Below are positions 15,605 to 27,378 of a stretch of 64,000 nt of DNA, in pieces. The stretch spans positions 7,561,501 through 7,625,500 of the forward strand of contig NZ_CP011340.1 of the NCBI RefSeq assembly GCF_001278075.1. The letters are read 5' to 3'. Each line of letters starts with the position of its first letter. Position 1 is the first letter of the stretch. The notes beneath the pieces were generated by a model. The model was not told where the DNA came from. It ran no database searches and saw only the letters and a list, made by a program, of their open reading frames with translations. Made by a program: the position numbers and the translations under genes. The stretch is from Streptomyces pristinaespiralis (GTDB lineage Bacteria > Actinomycetota > Actinomycetes > Streptomycetales > Streptomycetaceae).

Positions 15605-17170
15605 ATGCACACGGCCCCACACTTCCTCCGCAGACTGCTCAAAGCCGCCGCCCTGCCCGCGCTGGGCGCCCTGCTGATCACGGCACTGCCCGCACAACCG
15701 GTCAGCGCGGCGGCCACGCTCACCAACACCGGCTTCGAATCGGGCACGACCGGCTGGTCCACCTACTCCGCCGCGGGTCAGCACGCGGCGTCCTACACCG
15801 AGGCCGGCGGGCGCACCGGCAGCAACCGCCTCACGCACTGGTCGTCCTCCGCGTACAAGGTGGAGACGTACCAATACCTCTCCGGACTCACCGACGGGAC
15901 GTACAAGCTGAGCGCCTGGGTGCGCTCGAGCGGTGGCCAGAGCGCGGCCTACCTGGCGCTGCGCAACTGCGGATCGGCGGAACAGCGCACCGACCTGCCG
16001 CCCACCCCCGACGGCAGGTGGATACGCCTCGTCACCTCCGTCAGGGTGACCGGCGGGCAGTGCACCGTCAGCATCAACTCCGACGCGAGGGCCGGGAACT
16101 GGCTGAACGTCGACGACCTCACCTTCACCCCGGGTTCTACCGGCCTGAGCGTCAAGGGCGTCGACGTCTCCACGCTGAAGAAGAGCGAGGACCTCGGCGG
16201 CGTGTACCGCACGGCCGCGGGGACCACCGGTGACGGGCTCGGCATCCTGAAGTCGGCGGGGGCCAACTACGGCCGGCTCAAGGTCTGGGTGGACCCGGCC
16301 GACGGCTACAACAACAAGGCCCGCGTGCTCCAGACCGCCAAGCGGATCAAGGCCCAGGGCATGAAGCTGCTGGTCGACTTCCACTACTCGGACATCTGGG
16401 CCGACCCGGGCGCCCAGACGAAGCCCGCGGCCTGGTCCTCGCACTCCTACGACCAGCTCACCAAGGACGTGTACGACCACACCTACGACGTCCTGAACGC
16501 CCTCAAGGCGCAGGGCACCACCGCCGACATGGTGCAGATCGGCAACGAGATCAACACCGGCATGCTCTGGCCGGAGGGCTCCACGGAGAACTGGGACCGG
16601 ACCGCCGGGCTGCTCAAGTCCGGCATCTCCGCGGCGAAGGCCGTCTCCTCCTCCACCCGGATCGCCCTGCACCTGGCGCACGGCGGGGACAACGGCCTGT
16701 ACCGCTGGTGGTTCGACAACGCCACCTCCCGGGGCGTCGGTTTCGACGTCATCGCCGTCTCCTTCTACGGCTACTGGCATGGAGCGCTCTCCGACCTCCA
16801 GGCCAACCTGGACGACGTCTCCACCCGCTACGCCAAGCCCGTCATGGTCGTCGAGACCGCCTACCCCTTCCGGCTCGACAGCAAGGACAGCCACGAGAAC
16901 ATCATCGACCTGCCCGGCGAGCTGGTGTCCGGATACCCGGCGAGCCCGGCCGGCCAGGCGGCCTGGGTGCGCGACGTGATGAACGTGGTCGAGGCCGTGC
17001 CGAACGGCCGCGGCCTGGGCGTCGTCTACTGGGAGCCCGCCTGGACGGCCGTCACGGGCAACGGCTGGGACCCGGCCGACCCGTCGTCCGGCAACGGCTG
17101 GGAGAACCAGGCCCTCTTCGACTACGAGAACAGGCTGCTGCCCGCCGCGAACTGGCTGAGCCACCGCTGA
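15605..17170 (+). CDS. Secreted GH53 endo-beta-1,4-galactanase with N-terminal binding domain
   Basis: A 521-residue exported enzyme that cuts beta-1,4-galactan side chains of pectin. A Sec signal peptide (to about residue 36) is followed by a beta-sandwich domain (about 38-178, NTGFESGTTGWSTYS start, NWLNVDDLTF end) of carbohydrate-binding type, possibly CBM61-like. The GH53 barrel then begins at VKGVDVSTLKKSE. The acid/base is Glu 315 in QIGNEINTG, and the nucleophile is Glu 417 in VVETAYPF. GAAGGGA lies before the ATG. It follows GH42 by 98 bp in the same direction. The products would be imported by the 10-13 kb transporter and split by GH42 or GH2. Confidence 0.95.
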   Translation: MHTAPHFLRRLLKAAALPALGALLITALPAQPVSAAATLTNTGFESGTTGWSTYSAAGQHAASYTEAGGRTGSNRLTHWSSSAYKVETYQYLSGLTDGTYKLSAWVRSSGGQSAAYLALRNCGSAEQRTDLPPTPDGRWIRLVTSVRVTGGQCTVSINSDARAGNWLNVDDLTFTPGSTGLSVKGVDVSTLKKSEDLGGVYRTAAGTTGDGLGILKSAGANYGRLKVWVDPADGYNNKARVLQTAKRIKAQGMKLLVDFHYSDIWADPGAQTKPAAWSSHSYDQLTKDVYDHTYDVLNALKAQGTTADMVQIGNEINTGMLWPEGSTENWDRTAGLLKSGISAAKAVSSSTRIALHLAHGGDNGLYRWWFDNATSRGVGFDVIAVSFYGYWHGALSDLQANLDDVSTRYAKPVMVVETAYPFRLDSKDSHENIIDLPGELVSGYPASPAGQAAWVRDVMNVVEAVPNGRGLGVVYWEPAWTAVTGNGWDPADPSSGNGWENQALFDYENRLLPAANWLSHR

Positions 17171-17175
17171 CCCGC

Positions 17176-17213
17176 GCCGTACGCGCCCCGGCTCCGGCCA
17201 GGGCGCGTACGGC
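17176..17213. terminator. Bidirectional hairpin terminator between GH53 and GH2 genes
   Basis: Perfect 13-base arms, GCCGTACGCGCCC (17176-17188) and its complement (17201-17213), sit in the 51-bp gap between two convergent genes and can end transcription from both sides. Confidence 0.75.
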
Positions 17214-17221
17214 CGCGCCCG

Positions 17222-20167
<2,946 letters not shown>

Positions 20168-20215
20168 TCACCCTCCGTCGTCCGGCCCGGGTTCTGCAAG
20201 AGGGTCCGGCCAAGT

Positions 20216-20250
20216 GTCCGAAATATTGTGCACAGTTCGGGATACCGAAC
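20216..20250. promoter_or_regulatory. Composite IclR-type operator 1 (GH2 side)
   Basis: Two 16-bp half-units starting 19 bp apart: GTCCGAAATATTGTGC (20216) and GTTCGGGATACCGAAC (20235), the second a near-perfect palindrome. It is about 120 bp before the GH2 start. The same two-box, 19-bp arrangement recurs nine more times in the window. Confidence 0.7.
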
Positions 20251-20313
20251 ATTCATGCCGTGGGGCGAGGTGCGAGGGCTGGTGCCCGACGGGTCGCTCG
20301 GTTACGGTCTGCC

Positions 20314-20348
20314 GTCCGGGGTATCGCATGGTGTTCGTAATCCCGAAC
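20314..20348. promoter_or_regulatory. Composite IclR-type operator 2 (importer side)
   Basis: GTCCGGGGTATCGCAT (20314) and GTTCGTAATCCCGAAC (20333) start 19 bp apart. It is nearer to the plus-strand importer gene at 20477. Confidence 0.65.
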
Positions 20349-20414
20349 GTGATGCCGGGGATTTGTGGCCGTCCAAACCGTTGACGCGGTCTCTCGGGCA
20401 CCCCTACATTTCGT

Positions 20415-20428
20415 GGCAAGCGCTTTCC
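20415..20428. promoter_or_regulatory. LacI/CcpA-type operator before the second ABC importer
   Basis: GGCAAGCGCTTTCC is an imperfect palindrome centred on GC, 49 bp before the ATG at 20477. Its inner 12-mer (20416-20427) is the exact reverse complement of GAAAGCGCTTGC at 29477-29488. A nearby TGAAACGATTCA (20429-20440) is also symmetric. The rest of the 20096-20476 gap holds only these boxes and the two composite operators. Confidence 0.6.
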
Positions 20429-20476
20429 TGAAACGATTCATTCACCATTCATCCATCATTGGCGAGAGGGTGCATC

Positions 20477-21760
20477 ATGCGTATGTCCAGGCATGTGGAG
20501 AGGCGGACCTTCCTCAAGGCGGCCGGCGCGAGCCTGGCCGGTGCGGGACTGACCGCCGCCGGCTGCGGCGCCGGCAGCGGCTCGTCCGGCGGGCCCGTCA
20601 CCATCCGCTACGCCTGGTGGGGCGCGGACGACCGGGCGAAGAAGATCAACCGGACGGTCGCCCTCTTCGAGAAGAAGCACCCGAAGATCAAGGTCAAGAC
20701 GGACTTCCAGCAGTACGGCGATTTCTGGAAGAAGTTCAACACCCAGGCGGCGGGCGGCAATCCGCCGGACGTCTTCCAGAACGCCATCGGCTTCCTGCGG
20801 AAGTACGACGCCAAGCGCGTCCTGCTCGACCTCGACGCTCAGGCGAAGAAGGGCAACCTGGACCTCGGCGACTTCCGGGCCGGACTCGAGAAGTTCGGGG
20901 TGGTCGACGGCAGACTGCTCGGCGTGCCGGTCGGCTCCAACTCCATGGGCCTGATCATCGACGAGCGGGTCTTCGAGAAGGCCGGCGTCACCCCGGCCCC
21001 GGGCTGGACATGGGACGACTGGGACGACGCCCTCGTCAAGATCCACGACAAGGCCGGGGTCGCGGGCGACTCGGGCCCCTTCGGCATCATGTACCTCTAC
21101 GACCTGATCCTCCGCCAGAACGGCAAGGCCTTCTTCACCGAGAAGGGCCTCGGATTCACCGAGAGCGACCTCGTCCCGTACTGGACCGAGTCGATGAAGC
21201 GCGTCAGGACGGGCCTGTACGCGGACCAGAAGAAGGTCGAGCAGATCAAGCCCAAGTCCGCCCTCGCGGCGGGGCTCGCCGGCGGCGAGTTCACCTGGGA
21301 CAACTTCACGGCCCGCTACTCCGCCGAGGGCAAGAGCTCGTACGCCATCGCCCCCATCCCCACCGCCGACGGCAAGAAGACCGGCCAGTACCTCGGTTCG
21401 CTGATGCTCAGCGGCAGCGCCCGCACCAAGCACCCCGCGGAGGTGGCCACCTTCATCGACTTCATGGTCCACGACCCCGAGGTCGGCCGGATCATGGGGT
21501 ACGACCGCGGCGTGCTCTCCACCAATGAGCAGTACGAGGCGTTCGACCCCACCGACCCGGTCAGCAAGAAGATCGCCGCGTACGAGAAGCAGATCGCCGC
21601 CGCCGGCACGCTGGAGACCATCACCCCCCACCCCGCCGGCGCGGACGTCGTCGAGGCCGCGTTCCTGCGGATCGCCGCCGACATGGCGCTCGGCAAGGCC
21701 CCCGTCGAGGAATCCGCGCGGCAGTTCTTCACCGAGGCGAAGACGGCGCTCGGCTCCTGA
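20477..21760 (+). CDS. Sugar-binding lipoprotein of the second ABC importer
   Basis: A 427-residue solute-binding protein. The N-terminus has a twin-arginine-like RRTFLKAAGASLAGAGL core and ends in a lipobox-like TAAGC, so it is probably a Tat-exported lipoprotein. The mature region has VTIRYAWWGADDRAKKINRTV and the two-lobe family 1 layout with PVGSNSMGLIIDERVF at the hinge. GAGAGGG lies six bases before the ATG at 20477. It opens a four-gene operon with two permeases and a YesL-like protein. Divergent GH2 and downstream PL26-type lyase suggest a pectic oligosaccharide (galactose- or rhamnogalacturonan-derived) as ligand; this is inference. Confidence 0.9.
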   Translation: MRMSRHVERRTFLKAAGASLAGAGLTAAGCGAGSGSSGGPVTIRYAWWGADDRAKKINRTVALFEKKHPKIKVKTDFQQYGDFWKKFNTQAAGGNPPDVFQNAIGFLRKYDAKRVLLDLDAQAKKGNLDLGDFRAGLEKFGVVDGRLLGVPVGSNSMGLIIDERVFEKAGVTPAPGWTWDDWDDALVKIHDKAGVAGDSGPFGIMYLYDLILRQNGKAFFTEKGLGFTESDLVPYWTESMKRVRTGLYADQKKVEQIKPKSALAAGLAGGEFTWDNFTARYSAEGKSSYAIAPIPTADGKKTGQYLGSLMLSGSARTKHPAEVATFIDFMVHDPEVGRIMGYDRGVLSTNEQYEAFDPTDPVSKKIAAYEKQIAAAGTLETITPHPAGADVVEAAFLRIAADMALGKAPVEESARQFFTEAKTALGS

Positions 21761-22740
21761 TGGGAACGCCACCCGTGACCCAGCTCGAGGAATCCGTGCG
21801 GCAGGTGGCGGACAAGGCCCCTGCCGCCGGCACGACGCCCTCGCCCGTCCGCCGCCGCGGACGCAAGGACGGCCTGATCGGCTACCTGTTCATGTCGCCC
21901 TGGATCGCCGGCTTCCTGCTGCTCACCGCGGGACCGATGGTCGCCTCCCTCTACTTCGCCTTCACCGACTACAACCTCTTCGACTCCCCGAAGTGGATCG
22001 GCCTCGGCAACTTCTCCGAGATGTTCGCCGACCCGCGCTGGCGCACATCGGTCGAGGTCACCGCCAAGTACGTCCTCATCGGGACGCCGCTGAAGCTGCT
22101 CCTCGCCCTCGGCGTCGCGCTGCTGCTGGCGCAGAGCCGGCGCGGACAGGCCTTCTACCGGGCCGCCTTCTACGCCCCCTCGCTCGTCGGCGCCAGTGTG
22201 TCCGTCGCCATCGTGTGGCGCGCCCTGTTCTCCGACGACGCGGTGGTGGACCGGGCCCAGACGTTCCTCGGCATGGACGTCGGCGGCTGGATCGGCGACC
22301 CCGCCTGGGTCCTCTACTGCCTGGTGGCACTGACCGTCTGGCAGTTCGGCGCGCCGATGGTCATCTTCCTGGCCGGACTCAAGCAGGTGCCCAAGGAGCT
22401 GTACGAGGCGGCCCAGGTCGACGGCGCCGGACCGTGGCGGCGCTTCTGGCACATCACCCTGCCGATGATCTCGCCGGTGATGTTCTTCAACGTCCTGCTG
22501 GAGACCATCCATTCGTTCCAGATCTTCGGATCGGCCTACATCATGAGCAACGGCAGCTGCGGACCCGCGGACGCCACGCTCGTCTACACCTGCTACCTGT
22601 ACCAGCAAGGCTTCGAGAACAGCCGGATGGGCTTCGCGTCCGCCATGGCGTGGATGCTGCTGATCGCCGTCGGCCTGGTCACCGCGGTGCTGTTCTGGTC
22701 CCAGCGCCGCTGGGTGCACTACGAGGAGGCGTCCCGATGA
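21760..22740 (+). CDS. Carbohydrate ABC importer permease (MalF/LplB type)
   Basis: A 326-residue permease with six main membrane segments, the first being IGYLFMSPWIAGFLLLTAGP. The EAA loop is PKELYEAAQVDGAGPWRRF. The ATG shares a base with the preceding stop (TGATG), so translation is coupled. No ATPase is encoded nearby; a shared MsiK-type protein is expected. Confidence 0.92.
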   Translation: MGTPPVTQLEESVRQVADKAPAAGTTPSPVRRRGRKDGLIGYLFMSPWIAGFLLLTAGPMVASLYFAFTDYNLFDSPKWIGLGNFSEMFADPRWRTSVEVTAKYVLIGTPLKLLLALGVALLLAQSRRGQAFYRAAFYAPSLVGASVSVAIVWRALFSDDAVVDRAQTFLGMDVGGWIGDPAWVLYCLVALTVWQFGAPMVIFLAGLKQVPKELYEAAQVDGAGPWRRFWHITLPMISPVMFFNVLLETIHSFQIFGSAYIMSNGSCGPADATLVYTCYLYQQGFENSRMGFASAMAWMLLIAVGLVTAVLFWSQRRWVHYEEASR

Positions 22741-23597
22741 GCGGCACGGTCAACACCAGCGCGCGCCGCGGCGGCGGGTCACTGCTCTGGCACGTCGGTG
22801 CCCTGGCGCTGCTCGCCGTGGTCCTCTATCCGGTGATCTGGGTCATCGGCGGCTCCCTGAAGCCCAGCGACGACATCATCGGCAGCCTGGACCTGTTCCC
22901 GACCGATCCCATCGTCGAGAACTACCGGCGGCTGACCGACGGCATCGCTGACATCCCCATCACCACCTTCTTCGTCAATTCCACCTTCCTCGCGGTCGGT
23001 TCGGTGGCCGGCGTACTGCTGTCGTGCTCGCTGGCGGCCTACGCCTTCGCCAAGATCCGGTTCCCCGGGCGGAATCTGATGTTCGCGCTGATGATCGGCA
23101 CGCTGCTGCTGCCGTACCACGTACTCCTCATCCCGCAGTACGTGCTGTTCCAGAAGCTGGAACTGATCAACACCTATGTGCCGCTGCTGCTCGGCAAGTA
23201 CCTCGCGACCGACGCCTTCTTCGTCTTCCTCATGCTGCAGTTCATGCGGAACCTGCCGAGGGAGCTGGACGAGGCCGCCCGGCTGGACGGCTGCGGTCAT
23301 CTGCGCATCTACTGGTCGATCGTGCTGCCGCTGTGCCGGCCGGCCCTGATCACCAGTGCCATCTTCACCTTCATCAACGCGTGGAACGACTTCATGGGCC
23401 CGCTGATCTACCTGAACGAGCCGGAGAAATACACCGTCTCGCTCGGACTGAAGATGTTCATCGACCAGGACGCCGTCGCCGACTACGGCGGCATGATCGC
23501 CATGTCGCTCGTCGCGCTGCTGCCCGTGCTGGCCTTCTTCCTCGCCTTCCAGCGCTACCTGATCGACGGCATGGCGACCTCGGGCCTGAAGGGCTGA
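22737..23597 (+). CDS. Carbohydrate ABC importer permease (MalG type)
   Basis: A 286-residue permease overlapping the preceding gene by four bases (ATGA). It has about six membrane helices, an EAA loop reading PRELDEAARLDGCGHLRIY and the conserved FINAWNDFMGPLIYLN segment. It completes the membrane channel of this importer. Confidence 0.92.
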   Translation: MSGTVNTSARRGGGSLLWHVGALALLAVVLYPVIWVIGGSLKPSDDIIGSLDLFPTDPIVENYRRLTDGIADIPITTFFVNSTFLAVGSVAGVLLSCSLAAYAFAKIRFPGRNLMFALMIGTLLLPYHVLLIPQYVLFQKLELINTYVPLLLGKYLATDAFFVFLMLQFMRNLPRELDEAARLDGCGHLRIYWSIVLPLCRPALITSAIFTFINAWNDFMGPLIYLNEPEKYTVSLGLKMFIDQDAVADYGGMIAMSLVALLPVLAFFLAFQRYLIDGMATSGLKG

Positions 23598-23603
23598 ACG
23601 GCC

Positions 23604-24191
23604 ATGACAGCGCGCTCCCTGCCGCAGCAGGGGTCCCGGCTCTCCACCGGATTCGGCGTCTTCGCCGAATGTCTGCTCACCGGCGTGTGGATGACCCTCG
23701 CCGCCGTGCCACTGGTGACGGCCCCGGCCGCCTTCGCCGCCGGCGTCCGCCATCTGCGGCGCCACCTGCGGCACGAGGCGACGGGCCTGCGGCACTTCGC
23801 CGGTGACTTCCGTGCCGCGGTGCGTGGCGGGTGGCTCGTCGGACTGTCCGGTCCGGTGGCCCTGTGGCTGCTTTGGCTCAACCTGGCCGCCGTCCGCGCC
23901 GGGCTGCCGGGCGGACCGTTCGTGGGCGCGGTCGCGGTCCTCGCCGCCATTGGGGCCGTGGTCGCGGTGCTCAGGGCGGCAGCGGTGTGGGATCCAGGCG
24001 CGTCCTGGCCCGCGCTGCTGCGCGCGGCCGCCCGGCGCACCCTGCGCGACCCGGCGGGATCGCTGCTGCTGGTGGGCGGGTTCGCGGTGGTGGCCGGGAC
24101 CGCCTGGGCCGTGGCACCGCTGGCGGTCCCCGTGACGGGGGCGGTCGCGGCCGCGGCGGTGGCGGTCGAGGCACGGCACGCCGCCGGCTGA
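23604..24191 (+). CDS. DUF624/YesL-like membrane protein
   Basis: A 195-residue membrane protein, six bases after the second permease. It has about four to five hydrophobic segments (VWMTLAAVPLVTAPAAFAAG, LSGPVALWLLWLN, then PFVGAVAVLAAIGAVVAVLR and SLLLVGGFAVVAGTAWAVAP). The length and the position at the end of a family 1 sugar ABC operon match the YesL/DUF624 group, found beside pectin and rhamnogalacturonan transporters in Bacillus and actinobacteria. Its molecular role is unknown. The assignment rests on topology and context more than on motifs. Confidence 0.65.
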   Translation: MTARSLPQQGSRLSTGFGVFAECLLTGVWMTLAAVPLVTAPAAFAAGVRHLRRHLRHEATGLRHFAGDFRAAVRGGWLVGLSGPVALWLLWLNLAAVRAGLPGGPFVGAVAVLAAIGAVVAVLRAAAVWDPGASWPALLRAAARRTLRDPAGSLLLVGGFAVVAGTAWAVAPLAVPVTGAVAAAAVAVEARHAAG

Positions 24192-24239
24192 CGGGCGGGG
24201 CCGCACGCGCGTGGCCCCGCGGGCCGGAGGCCAGGCACG

Positions 24240-24510
24240 AGCGTGACCCCGCAGGCCCGCACTGCCGTAAGCCCGCACAGCAGTAAGCCTGCACGTCGCA
24301 CGTCCGTAAGCCCGCGTCTTCGCACGCTGCACGTCCGCAAGCCCCGCACGTCGTCACCACCGGCCTTGAGTAGGCCGCACCTCTGCACGCCGCACCATCC
24401 CCAGCGCGCACGTCCGCACCGCCGCACCGCCGCGAGCCCGCTTGTCCGCACCGCCGCACCACCGCGAGCCCGCACCTCCGCACCGCCGCGAGCCCGCCCG
24501 GACCACCCGT
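24240..24510. repeat. Degenerate tandem repeats in a 436-bp gap
   Basis: The stretch between the YesL-like gene and the lyase gene is built of short imperfect repeats. The 5' part repeats CGTAAGCCCGCA-like units; the 3' part repeats a unit of about 24-30 bp containing GTCCGCACCGCCGCACC and CGCGAGCCCGC. No gene, terminator or operator of the types found elsewhere was seen in 24192-24627. Confidence 0.6.
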
Positions 24511-24627
24511 TCCGTGCGCTCCCACGAACTCAGTTCGTCCGTCGCCGCGTTCGCGGTCTCAGCACTTCTGCTCTGCCCTGCTCAAGGCCCCGTCCGTCAC
24601 CGCTCAGGTCTCACAGAAGGAAGCGTC

Positions 24628-27366
24628 ATGTCTCCGATCTCCCGCAGGTCCCTGCTCTCGGCGGCCGCGGCCGCCGGCGCGGCCGCCCAGTTCAGCTGGG
24701 CACTCGGCAGCACGACCGCGCAGGCGGCGCCCCGTCAGGCGGCCGCCGGCCCCGAACCGGTGACACTGAAGTGGCTGGAGGACGACGGGCTCGGGGCCGC
24801 CCCCGGCACGACCCTCGGCGTGCCCTGGCCGAAGGGCGCGTACGCCAAGGACCAGACGTTCTCGCTGACCACCGCCGACGGCAGGCAGGTGCCGGTCCAG
24901 TCGTGGCCGCTCGCGCAGTGGCCCGACGGCTCCCTGAAGTGGACCGCCCACGCCATCGGCCCCGAGACCTCGGCCAAGAGCTTCACGCTCACCGCGGGCG
25001 AGCCCGCCGCACCCGGCCGTCGGATCACCGTCACCACCAAGGGGGGCACGGTCGACGTCTCCACGGGCGTCATCACCGCCCGCCTCGGCACGAGCGGGTC
25101 CTCCCTCGTCAGGTCCGTGACCCGCGGCGGCACCGAGATCGCCAGGAACGGGCGCCTCGTGCTGCTCCGCCAGGGCGAGATCGAGGACGGCGACCAGGGC
25201 CGGGAGTCCTACGAGCGCTTCGAGAGTGCCATCCACGAGACCGAGGTCGAACAGGACGGTCCCGTACGGGCGGTCGTCCGCATCGACGGCAAGCACCGCC
25301 GGGGAAACCGGAGCTGGCTGCCGTTCTCCGTCCGTCTCTACTTCTACGCCGGCGCCGAGTCGTTCCGCATGGTGCACACCATCACCTACGACGGCACCCA
25401 GGAACCCGGCAGGGCGGACGGCGACTTCATCCGCGGCCTCGGTGTCCGCTTCACCGTGCCGATGCGGGACCCTTCGTACGACCGGCACATCCGGATCGGC
25501 GGCGACGGCACCGGACTGCTCCGGGAGGCCGTCAAGGGCATCACCGGACTGCGCCGCGATCCGGGAGCGGCCGTCCAGGCGGCCCAGTTCGAGGGACGCG
25601 CACTTCCGGATCCGGCCACCTGGGACCAGCGCGTCACCAGCCGTCTGCACCTGATCCCCGAGTGGGGCGACTACACCCTCAGCCAGCTCTCCGCCGACGG
25701 GTTCACCCTGCGCAAGCGCACCAAGAAGGGACACGGCTGGATCGCGTCCGGCGGTGGGCGCCGCGCGTCCGGCTTCGGCTATGTCGGCGGCGTGAGCGGC
25801 GGACTGTCCTTCGGTCTCCGCGACTTCTGGGAGAAGCACCCCGCCGGTCTCGACATCCGCGACGCGCACACCGACAGCGCCGAGGTCACCCTCTGGCTCT
25901 GGTCACCCGAGGCACAGCCCATGGACCTGCGCTTCTACCACGACGGTCTCGGCCAGGACACCTACGCCGAGCAGCTCGAGGGCCTGAACATCACGTACGA
26001 GGACTACGAGCCCGGCTTCGGCACCCCGTACGGCATCGCCCGCACCAGCGAACTCCTCTTCTGGGCCCACGACTCGACGCCCGAGGCCGGCACCCTGGCC
26101 AAGGAGACGTCCGCCGTCCGCACCCCGCCGCAGCTCGCCGCCCCGCCCGCCCACATGGTCGCGGCCAAGGTGTTCGGCGGCCTGTTCTCCGAGCCCGACC
26201 GGTCCGACCCCGCCAAGGCCCGGATCGAGGACCACCTCGACTTCCTCTTCACGTACTACCGCGACCAGGTGGACATGCGGCGCTGGTACGGCTTCTGGGA
26301 CTACGGCGACATCATGCACAGCTACGACCCGGCCCGGCACCAGTGGCGGTACGACGTCGGCGGCTACGCGTGGGACAACTCCGAGCTCTCCCCTGACCTG
26401 TGGCTCTGGTACGCCTACCTCCGCTCCGGCCGCGCCGACATCTTCCGCTTCGCCGAGGCCATGACCCGCCACACCGGCGAGGTCGACGTCTACCACCTGG
26501 GCAAGTGGGCCGGCCTCGGCACCCGGCACGGCATCCAGCACTACGCCGACAGCGCCAAGCAGCAGCGCATCGCCAACACCACCTACCGGCGCTTCTACTA
26601 CTTCCTCACCGCCGACGAACGCACCGGCGACCTGATGCACGCGAACGTCGACTCCGACGAGACGTTCCTCGTGCTCGACCCGATCCGTAAGATCCGCACC
26701 GAGCCCTACACGCCCGACCGGCACGCCCTGTCCATCGGCTTCGGCACCGACTGGAGCGGACTGGTCTCCGCATGGCTCACCGAATGGGAGCGCGGCGGTC
26801 CCAAGGCGGCGAAGGCGAAGGCCAGGATCCTGTCCACGATGGAGACGATCGCCGCCCAGCCCAACGGCTTCGTCCAGGGCAGCGGCCTGTACGACCTCGA
26901 CACCGGCCGCTTCGCCGTCGAGAAGGAGCCCAAGGTCGGCGTCTCGCACCTGTCCGCCGTCTTCGGCCTGAACGAACTCTGCGCGGAGCTGATCGACCTG
27001 ATCGACATGCCGGCGTTCCGCGAGGCGTATCTCGACTACTGCCGCTACTTCAACGCGACCAAGGCCGAGCAGGCCGCACGCTACGGCTCGAACTTCGGCT
27101 CACTGATCCTCTTCCAGGGCCACTCCAGGCTGGACGCGTACGCGGCCGTCCAGACCGGCGACGAGAGGCTCGCGCGCCGCGCCTGGGAGAAGTTCTACAA
27201 CAGCGACGGCTACCGGGAATCGGCGCCGTGGGCCACGGAAGAGGTCGACGGGCCCGTCACGCTGGTGCCGGGCAGCGAGGCCAACTGGGTCTACACCAAC
27301 GACACCGCGCTGTACGGGCTCGCGGCCATCGAGAACCTGGCGCTGGTCGGCGACCGGATGCCGTGA
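24628..27366 (+). CDS. Tat-exported exo-rhamnogalacturonan lyase-like protein (PL26 type)
   Basis: A 912-residue exported protein with a Tat signal (SRRSLLSAAAAAGAAAQF, cleavage near AQAAP). The N-terminal beta-rich region (about 45-560) and the helical barrel region (about 570-890, with YYRDQVDMRRWYGFWDYGD, GGYAWDNSEL and SHLSAVFGLNELCAEL) fit the PcRGLX/PL26 three-domain plan of exo-rhamnogalacturonan lyases, which remove unsaturated disaccharides from the pectin backbone by beta-elimination. The start at 24628 has GAAGGAA eight bases upstream. The family call is from memory of the fold and overall text, so a sister glycosidase-like family cannot be excluded. It ends 12 bp from the convergent PmoA-like gene. 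Confidence 0.7.
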   Translation: MSPISRRSLLSAAAAAGAAAQFSWALGSTTAQAAPRQAAAGPEPVTLKWLEDDGLGAAPGTTLGVPWPKGAYAKDQTFSLTTADGRQVPVQSWPLAQWPDGSLKWTAHAIGPETSAKSFTLTAGEPAAPGRRITVTTKGGTVDVSTGVITARLGTSGSSLVRSVTRGGTEIARNGRLVLLRQGEIEDGDQGRESYERFESAIHETEVEQDGPVRAVVRIDGKHRRGNRSWLPFSVRLYFYAGAESFRMVHTITYDGTQEPGRADGDFIRGLGVRFTVPMRDPSYDRHIRIGGDGTGLLREAVKGITGLRRDPGAAVQAAQFEGRALPDPATWDQRVTSRLHLIPEWGDYTLSQLSADGFTLRKRTKKGHGWIASGGGRRASGFGYVGGVSGGLSFGLRDFWEKHPAGLDIRDAHTDSAEVTLWLWSPEAQPMDLRFYHDGLGQDTYAEQLEGLNITYEDYEPGFGTPYGIARTSELLFWAHDSTPEAGTLAKETSAVRTPPQLAAPPAHMVAAKVFGGLFSEPDRSDPAKARIEDHLDFLFTYYRDQVDMRRWYGFWDYGDIMHSYDPARHQWRYDVGGYAWDNSELSPDLWLWYAYLRSGRADIFRFAEAMTRHTGEVDVYHLGKWAGLGTRHGIQHYADSAKQQRIANTTYRRFYYFLTADERTGDLMHANVDSDETFLVLDPIRKIRTEPYTPDRHALSIGFGTDWSGLVSAWLTEWERGGPKAAKAKARILSTMETIAAQPNGFVQGSGLYDLDTGRFAVEKEPKVGVSHLSAVFGLNELCAELIDLIDMPAFREAYLDYCRYFNATKAEQAARYGSNFGSLILFQGHSRLDAYAAVQTGDERLARRAWEKFYNSDGYRESAPWATEEVDGPVTLVPGSEANWVYTNDTALYGLAAIENLALVGDRMP

Positions 27367-27378
27367 GGCGCTCCGCCC

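Noticed and set aside
24240..24510. CRISPR-like array
   Set aside because: The repeats are degenerate and contiguous without unique spacers, and there are no cas genes in the window.
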